A DNA stretch of 26,989 bases from Nanobdellati archaeon (GTDB taxonomy: Archaea > B1Sed10-29 > JAGVWA01). Positions within the stretch are counted from its first letter, which is position 1. Every line of letters begins with the position of its first letter. Both the position numbers and the translations under genes were made by a program. The notes under the pieces are model-generated. The model worked only from the letters and a program-made list of their open reading frames with translations. It ran no database searches and was not told the origin of the DNA. Of this stretch, positions 19,345 to 26,825 are shown one piece after another. The DNA is taken from NCBI GenBank assembly GCA_018304505.1, contig JAGVWA010000009.1, positions 1 through 26,989 on the forward strand, in the 5' to 3' direction.

Positions 19345-19510
19345 ATTAAACCTTCTGTTGGGTGGGAACAGGATTACCCACATGGTCCTAATCTCACCCA
19401 ACTAAAATTCGGAAGAATTAGCTCGCCCAGCCAAAACGCAAGCAAAAAAAAAACCGAAAATGTAAGGCCACCTTCTCAAGGACGGCAGTCTTATTCTGCC
19501 GATCCTTGTC
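19345..19510 (+). ncRNA. Candidate structured RNA upstream of thyX
   Basis: About 25 bases after a TATA box there are three successive stems and no coding frame. The first is GTTGGGTG (19357-19364) with CACCCAAC (19395-19402), a perfect 8-bp stem holding an inner AGGAT/GTCCT helix. The second is AATTC-GGAA-GAATT (about 19405-19418). The third is CAAGGA/TCCTTG around GGCAG/CTGCC (19477-19508). It does not match SRP, RNase P, C/D or H/ACA RNA signatures that I could check by eye. It may be a free small RNA or, if transcription reads through, a leader of thyX. Confidence 0.45.
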
Positions 19511-19558
19511 CCGTTTCTCTCGGTACAAAAGCAACGCAAAAAAGCGGTATTAGCTAAG

Positions 19559-19566
19559 CATTTATA
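19559..19566 (+). promoter_or_regulatory. TATA box of thyX
   Basis: CATTTATA-type box 34-41 bases upstream of the thyX ATG, leaving a short leader (GGGGTTGGGAA) before the start. Confidence 0.5.
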
Positions 19567-19599
19567 CACCAACACCCACAAGTAAAGCGGGGTTGGGAA

Positions 19600-21225
19600 A
19601 TGGCATTAGAGAACTTCACAGAACAAGAAAGGCAAATTCTCAGCAAATATGTAACCAACCTCGACTCGGATGTTTATTGCGTAAAGAATCTGCCAGAGGA
19701 AGTTGTTGCGGTGCTGTTTGCATACGTGTCAAGGAGCAACAACACCTTCCGGCAAAACCTGTTAAAACTATTAGGCAGCGGCGAAATCAGTATTTCTAGT
19801 AGAGACAGCACATACAGTGACGACATTTATTCAGAAGACGCGACAGCCAAGGCCAAAAAGACAGCCAAGGAATTCCACGAAAAATGGGTAGTCGGTTACG
19901 GCCACGCAAGCGTTGCAGAACACGCGGACGTGAAGATCGCCATCGATTCATTATCAAACGTGGCCACGAAAATGGTGGAACACAACCGCCTCGGCAGGTA
20001 CACAGAGAAATCCAGCAGATACGTAAAATTCAGCAAGGACAATTACTACACCCCCCCAAAAATCGCGCGTGACGAATCCTTCTCCAAGAAATACAAGGAA
20101 GCCTGTGACCACCTGCTCGACACGTACGACGATTTATACGACAAGATCGTGGCGTATGTAATGGAACGCATGCCCCAAGAGAAGGGGGTTTCCGACGGCG
20201 CATACAAGTCCAGCGTAAAGGCAAAAACGTGCGACGTCGTCAGATACCTATTGCCGGCATCTACAATAACCAGCGTCGGGGTCAGCATGAACGCCCGCGC
20301 ACTCGCATACTCAATAAAGCAGCTCCTCTCAAGTCCCCTCGAGGAATTCCAAGAGCTGGGGCAAAAAATAAAGACGGAGGCAGAGCTAATCTGCCCCGCG
20401 CTGCTCAAGTATGCCGAATTCGATCCAATGATGCACGACGTGCCACTGGCGGCACGCAAATTGGCGGATTTCGTTTTTGTCGGGACCGAAATTGAAAAAC
20501 CAAGAAGGCCAGTAGAGCTAGTACACTATGACAAAGACGTGGTAGACAAAATCGCAGCATCAATTCTGTACAAGCATTCAAATCTGCCATATCATCAGGT
20601 ATACGAACGCGTACAAAAAATGTCAAGTCAAGAAAAAGAAAAAATCTTCGACACATATCACCTGAGCAAAGGCAAATTCAACATTCCGCTCGAGGAATTC
20701 GAGCATGGGAACTTCACTTTTGACATGATAATGGACTTCGGTGCATTCAGGGACGTGCAGAGGCACAGGACTTGTATTCAAAGTGATCAGCTAATCACCG
20801 CAGACCATGGATACGACACACCAGAGGACATAATAAAAGCAGGCTGCCAGAAGCAATACCAGGCAGCGATGGAAAAAGCAGCACAGGCCTACAACGCAAT
20901 CAGGAAAAAGTATCCCCACGAGGCGCAGTACGTAGTGCCCAATGGCTATCGAAAACGCGTCCTCATTACGTGGGATCTCAGGGGGCTTGAAAACTTCATT
21001 CGCCTGCGATCAAGCCCACACGGCCACGAATCCTACAGGCGAATCGCGCAGCAGACCTACGACGAGCTCGCCAGAATTTCACCACTGCTTGTCAAGTACC
21101 TGAGCGTGGACAAGAACGAGTACTATCTCGGTCGCCTTAAATCGGAAGTGGCGAAGCACGAAAAGATCGACGAATTAAAAAAGAAGTATGGCGAGCAAGC
21201 CGTAGTAACAGAAGGAAACCAGTAA
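19600..21225 (+). CDS. thyX: Flavin-dependent thymidylate synthase, double-domain form, 541 aa
   Basis: ThyX methylates dUMP to dTMP using methylene-tetrahydrofolate, FAD and NADPH. At 541 residues it is about twice a normal ThyX and contains two ThyX-like domains. The first (about 1-290) has EHNRLGRYTEKSSRY (residues 127-141), resembling the second part of the ThyX motif (RHRxxSxNExSxRY), and a closing NARALAYSIKQLL helix. The second (about 300-541) has RDVQRHRTC with RHR at 388-390 but lacks the following Ser and RY. So the signature seems shared between domains, as in a fused dimer. Long ThyX-like proteins of this sort occur in other lineages such as chlamydiae. Downstream glyA supplies its folate cofactor. 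Confidence 0.88.
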   Translation: MALENFTEQERQILSKYVTNLDSDVYCVKNLPEEVVAVLFAYVSRSNNTFRQNLLKLLGSGEISISSRDSTYSDDIYSEDATAKAKKTAKEFHEKWVVGYGHASVAEHADVKIAIDSLSNVATKMVEHNRLGRYTEKSSRYVKFSKDNYYTPPKIARDESFSKKYKEACDHLLDTYDDLYDKIVAYVMERMPQEKGVSDGAYKSSVKAKTCDVVRYLLPASTITSVGVSMNARALAYSIKQLLSSPLEEFQELGQKIKTEAELICPALLKYAEFDPMMHDVPLAARKLADFVFVGTEIEKPRRPVELVHYDKDVVDKIAASILYKHSNLPYHQVYERVQKMSSQEKEKIFDTYHLSKGKFNIPLEEFEHGNFTFDMIMDFGAFRDVQRHRTCIQSDQLITADHGYDTPEDIIKAGCQKQYQAAMEKAAQAYNAIRKKYPHEAQYVVPNGYRKRVLITWDLRGLENFIRLRSSPHGHESYRRIAQQTYDELARISPLLVKYLSVDKNEYYLGRLKSEVAKHEKIDELKKKYGEQAVVTEGNQ

Positions 21226-21249
21226 GCTCCGAGGACGGTGAACTAAAAT

Positions 21250-22497
21250 ATGTTGTACAGTGAAATCCAAAAGGTAGACCCTGAGGTGTACGAGTCGTTG
21301 AAAAACGAGCTGCAGCGCCAGCGAAACAGTTTGGAAATGATCGCGTCAGAAAACTTCACAAGCCCGGCAGTAATGGAAGCCCAAGGCTCAATAATGACAA
21401 ACAAGTACGCGGAAGGCCTCCCAGGCAAGCGATACTACGGAGGCTGTGAATTCCATGACCAGGTAGAGCAGCTGGCAATCGACCGCGCCAAGGCCCTGTT
21501 CAAGGCAGACCACGCAAACGTTCAGCCACACTCTGGCAGCAACGCGAATTTCGCGGCCTACTTTTCAGTCCTAGAAGCGGGCGACAAAATTCTCGGCCCG
21601 CTTCTTCCGCATGGGGGGCACTTAACGCACGGCTCGCCAGTGAACTTCTCTGGTAGGCTCTTCAAGTTCTCGCAATACACACTGAATCAGGACACGCAGC
21701 GTTTTGAACCAGACGACATACTCGAAATCGCAAGACGAGAAAAACCCAAACTCATCCTGACAGGCTATTCCGCATACCCCAGAAAAATAGAATTCGAAAA
21801 GTGGCGTGCAGTTGCAGATGAAGTCGGCGCGGTGCTGATGGCCGACATCGCGCACATCGCAGGCCTCATTGCAGCAGAACAGCATCCGCAGCCCTTTCCG
21901 CACTGTGACATCGTGACGACCACGACGCACAAAACCCTGCGGGGGCCGCGAGGCGGCATAGTAATGTGCACTGAGAAGTATGCGAAGCAAGTTGACAAAA
22001 CCGTGTTCCCTGGCTTCCAAGGCGGGCCATTGATGCACGCCATTGCCGGAAAAGCAATAGCGCTTAAGGAGGCGCAGTCAGCAGAGTTCAGAAAATACGC
22101 GGAGCAGGTCGTGAAAAATGCGCATGCCCTGGCAGATGAACTAATGAGCAACGGCTTCAACCTCGTAACCGGCGGCACCGATAGTCATCTAATGTTAGTG
22201 AACCTCGAGTCAAAATCAATTACAGGAAAGGAAGCCGAGGTCCTGTTAGAGCAAGTCGGGATAACGGCGAACAAGAACATGGTCCCTGACGACAAGCAGA
22301 GCCCGTTTGTCACCTCAGGAATTCGGTTGGGCACCCCGGCCATCACAAGCCGCGGTATGAAGGCAGACCAAATGAGGCAGATCGGCGAGTTCATTTCAAG
22401 GACAATGAACTATCGCAATGACGAAGAACAGAAGAGAAAAATCAAAAACGAGGTTCTGGAAATCTGCAAGGCGTTCCCGTTGTATCCTGATTTTTAG
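21250..22497 (+). CDS. glyA: Serine hydroxymethyltransferase, 415 aa
   Basis: This PLP enzyme converts serine plus tetrahydrofolate (or tetrahydropterin) to glycine and the methylene derivative. Conserved features run the full length: [52 protein letters not shown] and [14 protein letters not shown] with the PLP Lys at 228. Length is normal. GGTGAAC 8-14 bases upstream supports the ATG at 21250, and it starts 24 bases after thyX, so the two are an operon linking one-carbon supply to dTMP synthesis. Confidence 0.95.
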   Translation: MLYSEIQKVDPEVYESLKNELQRQRNSLEMIASENFTSPAVMEAQGSIMTNKYAEGLPGKRYYGGCEFHDQVEQLAIDRAKALFKADHANVQPHSGSNANFAAYFSVLEAGDKILGPLLPHGGHLTHGSPVNFSGRLFKFSQYTLNQDTQRFEPDDILEIARREKPKLILTGYSAYPRKIEFEKWRAVADEVGAVLMADIAHIAGLIAAEQHPQPFPHCDIVTTTTHKTLRGPRGGIVMCTEKYAKQVDKTVFPGFQGGPLMHAIAGKAIALKEAQSAEFRKYAEQVVKNAHALADELMSNGFNLVTGGTDSHLMLVNLESKSITGKEAEVLLEQVGITANKNMVPDDKQSPFVTSGIRLGTPAITSRGMKADQMRQIGEFISRTMNYRNDEEQKRKIKNEVLEICKAFPLYPDF

Positions 22498-22606
22498 GGG
22501 TACAGCATAGCAGCAAAGCACAGGCAAGTGGCGTAAGATCCATAGTGCGATTCCTTTTTCCGTCTAGCTTTCCCGAGGGCCGCCTTGTTGATGGACATTG
22601 CAATCA

Positions 22607-23353
22607 TCACTGCATGTAATCTTTATAAATCCGCACTGCCTCGTTGCGGCTGTGTTCAATGCTGACGCCAGCGTCGAGATATTCAACGCGGCTGCCACGG
22701 GATTCAAAAATCTCACGCAGTTCTTTTCCCTCGTATATTGGTTTCAACTTAAGCTGGAAGTCAAGTTTCTCGAAAATCGCGTTGTCATCCTTCCCCCTGT
22801 TTTCTAGGCGTTTCATGACCTCGTCAACGTTCTTGATGGTAGGAATAATCAGTAAGTCAGGCGCGTATTCCAGGGCCAGCTTGTTCCCAGAAAAGTTCAT
22901 GATGTCTTCAAGTGAAAGTTCGGATCCTTCTTCCTTTGCCTGCAATTGCTGATATGCAAGTGAACTGATTACGCCGCGGCTCTGTAGCACGGTTTTTGCG
23001 TTTTCAAAACACGGAATGAGCAGGCGCTTGTACAGGCAAAGGCGGTCGAGGGAATAAGCCAGTGCAGTGTCGCGTGCAGTGTATTGCCTGTTGTTCTCTG
23101 CAATGATTTCGTTACGGATCATCAGGCCAAGGCATGCGTAAGTTGGCTCATGCTCATGTGACACGATCACGTCATGCTTTTTCAGCTGTTCGTATTCTGG
23201 GTGGTCTTTGTGTGTTTCCCAATAGTCATTTAGGTCGTAAACGTCTTTCCCCTGTTGTTTTTCGTAATCAACAAGCGCGCCGAGAGCAACGCCTTTCCCA
23301 ACGCCATCGAGGCCGTCAAGCATTACGAATTTTCCGGGAAGTCCTTTTGGCAT
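22607..23353 (-). CDS. tmk: Thymidylate kinase-like protein, 248 aa
   Basis: The P-loop is MLDGLDGVGKG near the N terminus; the family segment for substrate binding is TALAYSLDRLCLYKRLL; and SRGVISSLAYQ resembles the DRYxxSxxAYQ motif of dTMP kinases, with Ser-Arg replacing Asp-Arg. The C-terminal LLIIPTIKNVDEVMKRLENRGKDD is the lid and adenine-binding region. The protein is slightly longer than the usual 200-215 residues and has diverged motifs, so a relative acting on another (deoxy)nucleotide is possible. Convergent with thyX-glyA, it fits the same dTTP pathway. Confidence 0.82.
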   Translation of the reverse strand: MPKGLPGKFVMLDGLDGVGKGVALGALVDYEKQQGKDVYDLNDYWETHKDHPEYEQLKKHDVIVSHEHEPTYACLGLMIRNEIIAENNRQYTARDTALAYSLDRLCLYKRLLIPCFENAKTVLQSRGVISSLAYQQLQAKEEGSELSLEDIMNFSGNKLALEYAPDLLIIPTIKNVDEVMKRLENRGKDDNAIFEKLDFQLKLKPIYEGKELREIFESRGSRVEYLDAGVSIEHSRNEAVRIYKDYMQ

Positions 23354-23387
23354 TTCACGTCACCATTATTCATTAGGCGGCACAGAT

Positions 23388-23396
23388 ATATAACAC
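23388..23396 (+). promoter_or_regulatory. TATA box of the zinc-finger gene
   Basis: TATATAACA about 20-28 bases upstream of the ATG at 23416, consistent with a leaderless transcript; it lies between divergent genes. Confidence 0.45.
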
Positions 23397-23415
23397 TTTA
23401 ACTCTAAATCAGTGC

Positions 23416-23622
23416 ATGGGCGTGCTGGATTTCATGAAGGGGAAACCGAAGGATGAAACGGTCGAGGAAGAAGAGCCGGAATCTGAATCGGCAACCGGGC
23501 CCGTGTCGATGCACGAGTGCCGCTTGTGTGGGGGCAAGGGCGCGGACAAGAAGTTCGGGGGAATGCACTGGCACAAGAAGTGCTTGCGGAAAGCGCGGAA
23601 GATGGCGAAGGGCGCGATGTGA
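23416..23622 (+). CDS. Small zinc-finger protein, 68 aa
   Basis: An acidic N-terminal linker (DETVEEEEPESESATGP) is followed by a compact finger: CRLCGG (Cys 37 and 40), then HWHKKC, giving a C-x2-C ... H-x-H-x3-C set of zinc ligands, and a basic C-terminal helix (LRKARKMAKGAM). Such proteins usually bind nucleic acid or other proteins. Its last codons lie in a 22-base repeat whose second copy is at 25046, and the AbiE module begins right at its stop codon. Confidence 0.75.
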   Translation: MGVLDFMKGKPKDETVEEEEPESESATGPVSMHECRLCGGKGADKKFGGMHWHKKCLRKARKMAKGAM

Positions 23623-23623
23623 T
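23602..23623. repeat. 22-base direct repeat, left copy (att-like)
   Basis: The 22 bases begin ATGGCGAAGG and end CGATGTGAT. They encode MAKGAM and the stop of the zinc-finger gene and recur exactly at 25046-25067. The AbiE gene pair lies between the copies. An element integrating at the 3' end of a gene and regenerating that end would leave this pattern. Confidence 0.75.
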
Positions 23624-24399
23624 TATAATGGATTTTGGCTATTCAACTTAGTGGATACTGTCGAGAGCACGTATGCCGAAACGTCTTTAAAGGGTGGAAC
23701 CCGGGGAATTAGGCCGCCAAGTTCGGGCTCCCATATTTTCTCAATCTTTATCAATGAGGCATCAAACTTTTTCAAGTCAAGTTTTTCGTTATACATTGAG
23801 AGCTTTTTGTTGACCAGTTCTGGGTCAAGTTCAGTTCCTTTTTTCAAGAGGAAGTATGTGTCGTATAAGTCTCGGGCGAGCCCCCTTGTTGTTATTGCCC
23901 TGATTTTTTCTGCAAGCGTTTCCTCTTTTTTCATTACCGGGACGGTAAAAGGTCTTACATCGTCATACATTGGAATCACTTCCAGGATTTCCGGTTTTAG
24001 CACAATGTCTTTCCTCAGCGAAATGTCTATGTCGACAACCGTCTTGTTGATGGGTAATTTGTAAAGGGGCCCCTCGATTTTTACCTTTATTTTCTTGCCC
24101 AGTACTGATTTTACATCTTTGATTTCATGTGTTGCACCAATAAGGCCGAGCATTTCTGAGATGCTTGTTTTTAATTTGTTATGGTCATATTCTGCTGTCT
24201 GCGTAAAATCCAGGTCTTCAGAAAATCTATCGAGTCCGCGGAAAAAGAAGAGGGCTGTGCCCCCCTTGAACACCAGCTCGTCAACGATGTACGAGTAGAT
24301 GCCAGAGAGCACCAAGGTCTGAGCATAGTGTTTTTCCTGTTGGTGTGGCTTGAGCTTGTTTATTCTCGCCAGGCGCAAAATTTCGTCTGAGTTGATCAT
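23623..24399 (-). CDS. abiEii: AbiEii-type nucleotidyltransferase toxin, 258 aa
   Basis: The MNT-fold signature is clear: ELVFKGGTALFF (KGGTAL at 45-50) and RFSEDLDF (58-65) carrying the metal-binding acidic residues, then KIRAITTRGLARDLYDTYFL, the second family motif (RxKDLxDLxxL). AbiEii toxins transfer nucleotides to targets such as tRNA and give abortive phage defence or addiction. Length is near the family norm. It starts 3 bases after the AbiEi gene and ends exactly at the left direct repeat, overlapping it by one base. Confidence 0.9.
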   Translation of the reverse strand: MINSDEILRLARINKLKPHQQEKHYAQTLVLSGIYSYIVDELVFKGGTALFFFRGLDRFSEDLDFTQTAEYDHNKLKTSISEMLGLIGATHEIKDVKSVLGKKIKVKIEGPLYKLPINKTVVDIDISLRKDIVLKPEILEVIPMYDDVRPFTVPVMKKEETLAEKIRAITTRGLARDLYDTYFLLKKGTELDPELVNKKLSMYNEKLDLKKFDASLIKIEKIWEPELGGLIPRVPPFKDVSAYVLSTVSTKLNSQNPL

Positions 24400-24402
24400 T
24401 CA

Positions 24403-24936
24403 TTATCCCCTGTTTAGTTTTACCCGTGTTTTTTTAGCATATGAAATCAGTTTGGCGCGGTCTGCTTTTTTCAAGATGTTGCCAGGAACTGCTCCTTGTT
24501 TGTATATGATATCTATAATGGCCTTTTCAACGTCTGCAATTGATATTTCATGTCCAGCATACGGTTTTTTTTCAAATCCAAATACCATGTCAACTGGTAG
24601 TGTTATGAATTCAATTCCATCAACGTGTCTGCGAGTTCGTTTTGGTACCACTATTTGCACCACAGCCGGAATTTGGTTTATGATGCCATGGAGATAGAGG
24701 GCCGAGTTGAATGAGATATATGAGTTTGGAATGATATAAGAGCCGTAGTAGACGGGGTCTTCAGTGGTCGAATATAGTCCCTTAGCAAGCCGAAACAGTA
24801 GTTTTTTATCAGTCATTCTCTTAGCGTATGTCTTAGCATGACCACGTTTTACGTTAAGGGCGCGGGCTATTTCAGCCACATTGAACACAGGGGTTTTTCT
24901 TTTCCGAAGGATTTCGAGGCCAGCGTAGATATTCAT
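24403..24936 (-). CDS. abiEi: AbiEi-type antitoxin, 177 aa
   Basis: The N-terminal winged helix (FNVAEIARALNVKRGHAKTYAKRMTDKKLLFRLAKGLYS) is the AbiEi DNA-binding part. It is followed by the AbiEi C-terminal domain (SYISFNSALYLHGIINQIPAVVQIVV, then DVEKAIIDIIYKQG). AbiEi represses its own operon and counters AbiEii. ATG at 24936 has no strong ribosome binding site but a TATA-like TTTATATATG stretch lies about 20-30 bases upstream, suggesting a leaderless transcript. Confidence 0.88.
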   Translation of the reverse strand: MNIYAGLEILRKRKTPVFNVAEIARALNVKRGHAKTYAKRMTDKKLLFRLAKGLYSTTEDPVYYGSYIIPNSYISFNSALYLHGIINQIPAVVQIVVPKRTRRHVDGIEFITLPVDMVFGFEKKPYAGHEISIADVEKAIIDIIYKQGAVPGNILKKADRAKLISYAKKTRVKLNRG

Positions 24937-24952
24937 ACAATATTTGGGTATT

Positions 24953-24963
24953 CAGCATATATA
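24953..24963 (-). promoter_or_regulatory. TATA box of the AbiE pair
   Basis: On the minus strand TTTATATATGC lies 17-27 bases upstream of the AbiEi ATG, close enough for a leaderless start. Confidence 0.4.
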
Positions 24964-25045
24964 AAGGTATGGCTCCAGGGTAACAATTTAGTTACCGTGG
25001 CGCCAGTTTGTAAATGGGGCGTAAATTATGCTACTTGCGTGCAAT

Positions 25046-25067
25046 ATGGCGAAGGGCGCGATGTGAT
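25046..25067. repeat. 22-base direct repeat, right copy (att-like)
   Basis: Exact copy of the end of the zinc-finger gene at 23602-23623. It is followed by unrelated DNA and preceded by no zinc-finger coding sequence, so it is a duplicated tip only. Distance between copies is 1444 bases. Confidence 0.75.
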
Positions 25068-25398
25068 GAACCGATAAACTCGGGCTGGTTTGTGAATGCT
25101 TTATAAATAAGAACGTTCATAAACATATCAATCAGTGTGTCACTGTTATTTAGATGCACCCTAGCGATGTTAGGTCTCTTTATGGCAGAGGCACACCTTC
25201 AAGTAAACTATTTTTTGAATATTCCATCATAAACCTTAATTGCAGATTCCAGATTGAATTTTGTTGGCTTGATTAATCCCTGTCTTGCGCACCCTGAAAT
25301 TATATCTGCATACAGAACAGTCTTATTCTCATGTATTGAGCTAGTTCCCGTCTAGTGGTTTTGGGTTTATTTTAGGCGTTGTTTTGTTTTAGAAGTTG
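25068..25398. other. Non-coding region with TATA box and coding remnant
   Basis: A CTTTATAAATAAG box (25099-25111) with the palindrome GAACGTTC next to it, a short hairpin CCTA/TAGG near 25161-25175 and a minus-strand protein-like stretch (see remnant) are all that I can see. No intact gene. Confidence 0.4.
25208..25351 (-). pseudogene. Coding remnant, unknown protein
   Basis: Between stops the minus strand reads about 47 codons, including YADIISGCARQGLIKPTKFN and then LESAIKVYDGIFKK. The composition (regular helix periodicity, few rare residues) looks like real protein, yet there is no ATG, GTG or TTG start with a binding site and the frame is closed by stops on both sides. It may be the C-terminal end of a gene disrupted near the AbiE insertion. 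Family unknown. Confidence 0.3.
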
Positions 25399-25641
25399 TT
25401 ATCTAGTAAAGTGTTCCGGCCTGATTTCTTCTTCGAAGCCGTAGAGTATTATCGTGCCAGTTTCTACGTCCTTGACGATCCTGTCTGCGAACGGTCCAAT
25501 GCGGTCTTTGCTGTTTATCAGTGCGTGCTGCATTGTGCGCACAGACTCCCTGTCGCCGTTTCCAAATCGCACTTCATACTCTGGTTCTTGTGCTACCATG
25601 ACTTCGAATTCGTGTATTCCTGTTACGTTTTCATACCACAT
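25399..25641 (-). CDS. Met-Trp small protein, 80 aa
   Basis: The sequence starts MWYENVTGIHEFEVM. It is beta-rich (HEFEVMVAQEPEYEVRFGNGD, ETGTIILYGFEEEI) with one helix (VRTMQHALINSKDRI). The start is supported by GTGATGA upstream and a TATA box (TTTTTATATGG) 37-47 bases upstream. It belongs to the same size and start class as the cluster at 1-7259 but lies about 18 kb away, next to a defence island. Function unknown. Confidence 0.75.
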   Translation of the reverse strand: MWYENVTGIHEFEVMVAQEPEYEVRFGNGDRESVRTMQHALINSKDRIGPFADRIVKDVETGTIILYGFEEEIRPEHFTR

Positions 25642-25736
25642 AAATCATCACTATTGCTATAACTATTCTGCCCAGTGCCATATAAAAAGGTATCTTGCAA
25701 AATGGGTATTTGGCGTTTCCAAAGAAAAAATTAGTA

Positions 25737-26141
25737 TTAACCGGTTTTCTTTACGAGCTCCTCAACATGGGCTTTGATCTTATCCCTGACTTCCTTGTGG
25801 CGCTCCAGCGTGGTGCCTTTTGCGTCCGGCACGTGCCAGAATTCAACCCCATGTTTGTCAACATACTCAGGCAAGTCTGTTTCATCGCACATCACAACGA
25901 TCTTGTCCGCGTTTTTTGTCATGTCTTTGGTTAGCTGCGTGCGTCGGTGTTCCCACATGTCATATCCAGCTTCAAGCATGGCCGCGTTCACCTTGTCCGG
26001 CAGCCGCTCCCCATCAGCACCCTCGTTTTCGACGTGCGTGCCTGCACTCACCGAGCTGTTTTTCATCGAAAGCCGGTTGTAGAACGCCTGCGCGATCTGG
26101 CTCCTGCCCGCATTGGACCTGCACACGAAAAGCACGTTCAT
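25737..26141 (-). CDS. Low-molecular-weight phosphatase / arsenate reductase family, 134 aa
   Basis: The N-terminal MNVLFVCRSNAGRSQIAQAF carries the C-x5-R phosphate-binding loop (Cys 7, Arg 13) shared by low-molecular-weight tyrosine phosphatases and thioredoxin-type arsenate reductases. ADKIVVMCDETDLPEYV and EFWHVPDAKGTT follow; the Asp of PDAKG is the probable general acid. Length 134 is normal. The Cys in VVMCDE is where ArsC enzymes have a redox cysteine, so arsenate reductase is possible, but no arsenic genes are nearby. Confidence 0.85.
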   Translation of the reverse strand: MNVLFVCRSNAGRSQIAQAFYNRLSMKNSSVSAGTHVENEGADGERLPDKVNAAMLEAGYDMWEHRRTQLTKDMTKNADKIVVMCDETDLPEYVDKHGVEFWHVPDAKGTTLERHKEVRDKIKAHVEELVKKTG

Positions 26142-26247
26142 GAATTGCTTGTGAATGTTGTTGTATATAATCCTTTTTCACTGTGGATGGTTTAAACCCG
26201 CAGGAGTTGCAAAATTGTTAATAAGATGATTGGTCACATGATATTGG

Positions 26248-26825
26248 ATGGAATCAAAAAAAGTATCTGCGCTCGACAGGCTGGTGATTGTTTCCAATAC
26301 GTCGCCATTGATCTGCCTGGCCAACATGGATTCCTTGGATTTGATAAGCAAATACAAGGACGCAACGCTGTACGGCAATGAATTTAGATTTCTCATTCCG
26401 CAAGAAGTTCTTGATGAAGTAAAAAGCCAAAAAGGTAAGGTTAATGAATTCATAAGGAAAAATGATTGTTGCCGAAATTGATTGAGATTCCGGAAGCGGT
26501 AAAGGGGTATGCGAACACTATGGTTTATGAACACTTCACTCAGCATGCGCAACGGAAACCAGAGCACCATTACCCGGAATGTATTGTTATTTATCACGCC
26601 AAAGCACTCAATAGCTTTGCAGTTCTGATAGACGAAAACGCTGCGCGGAGCGTCGCTAAGGCAGAATGCCTAATGGCTTTAAACCACGTTGGTCTACTAA
26701 GAGAAGCCGTCAAGGCTAATTTAGTTTCAAGAGAAAATGCTATGAGGAGATTTAAGCTTGGGTTGAAAAATGGAAATAGATATAAAAACCAAAGGGCAAT
26801 AATTGAGGTATTGGGGGAGTTATAG
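26248..26825 (+). pseudogene. PIN-domain nuclease gene (DUF3368-like) with a frameshift
   Basis: The first frame (26248-26481) starts MESKKVSALDRLVIVSNTSPLICLANMDSLDLI, the usual opening of this PIN subgroup with Asn in place of the first Asp of SDTSPL. The second frame, one base back, continues from about 26466 to 26825 (LLPKLIEIPEAV, HHYPECIVIYHAKALNS, AVLIDENAARSVA, LNHVGLLREAVKANLV), which is the rest of the same domain. The break lies after a run of five A (26457-26464 region), consistent with loss of one base or with programmed slippage. If not rescued, the protein is inactive; the altered first acidic residue also points that way. A downstream gene starts at its stop codon. Confidence 0.75.

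Noticed and set aside
19378-19383. ATGTGG on the minus strand as another Met-Trp gene
   Set aside because: It lies within the first stem of the RNA candidate and no sustained frame with a binding site follows.
22498-22606. Terminator between convergent glyA and tmk
   Set aside because: A short CTTTTTCC stretch is present but no clear T-tract or hairpin for either gene.
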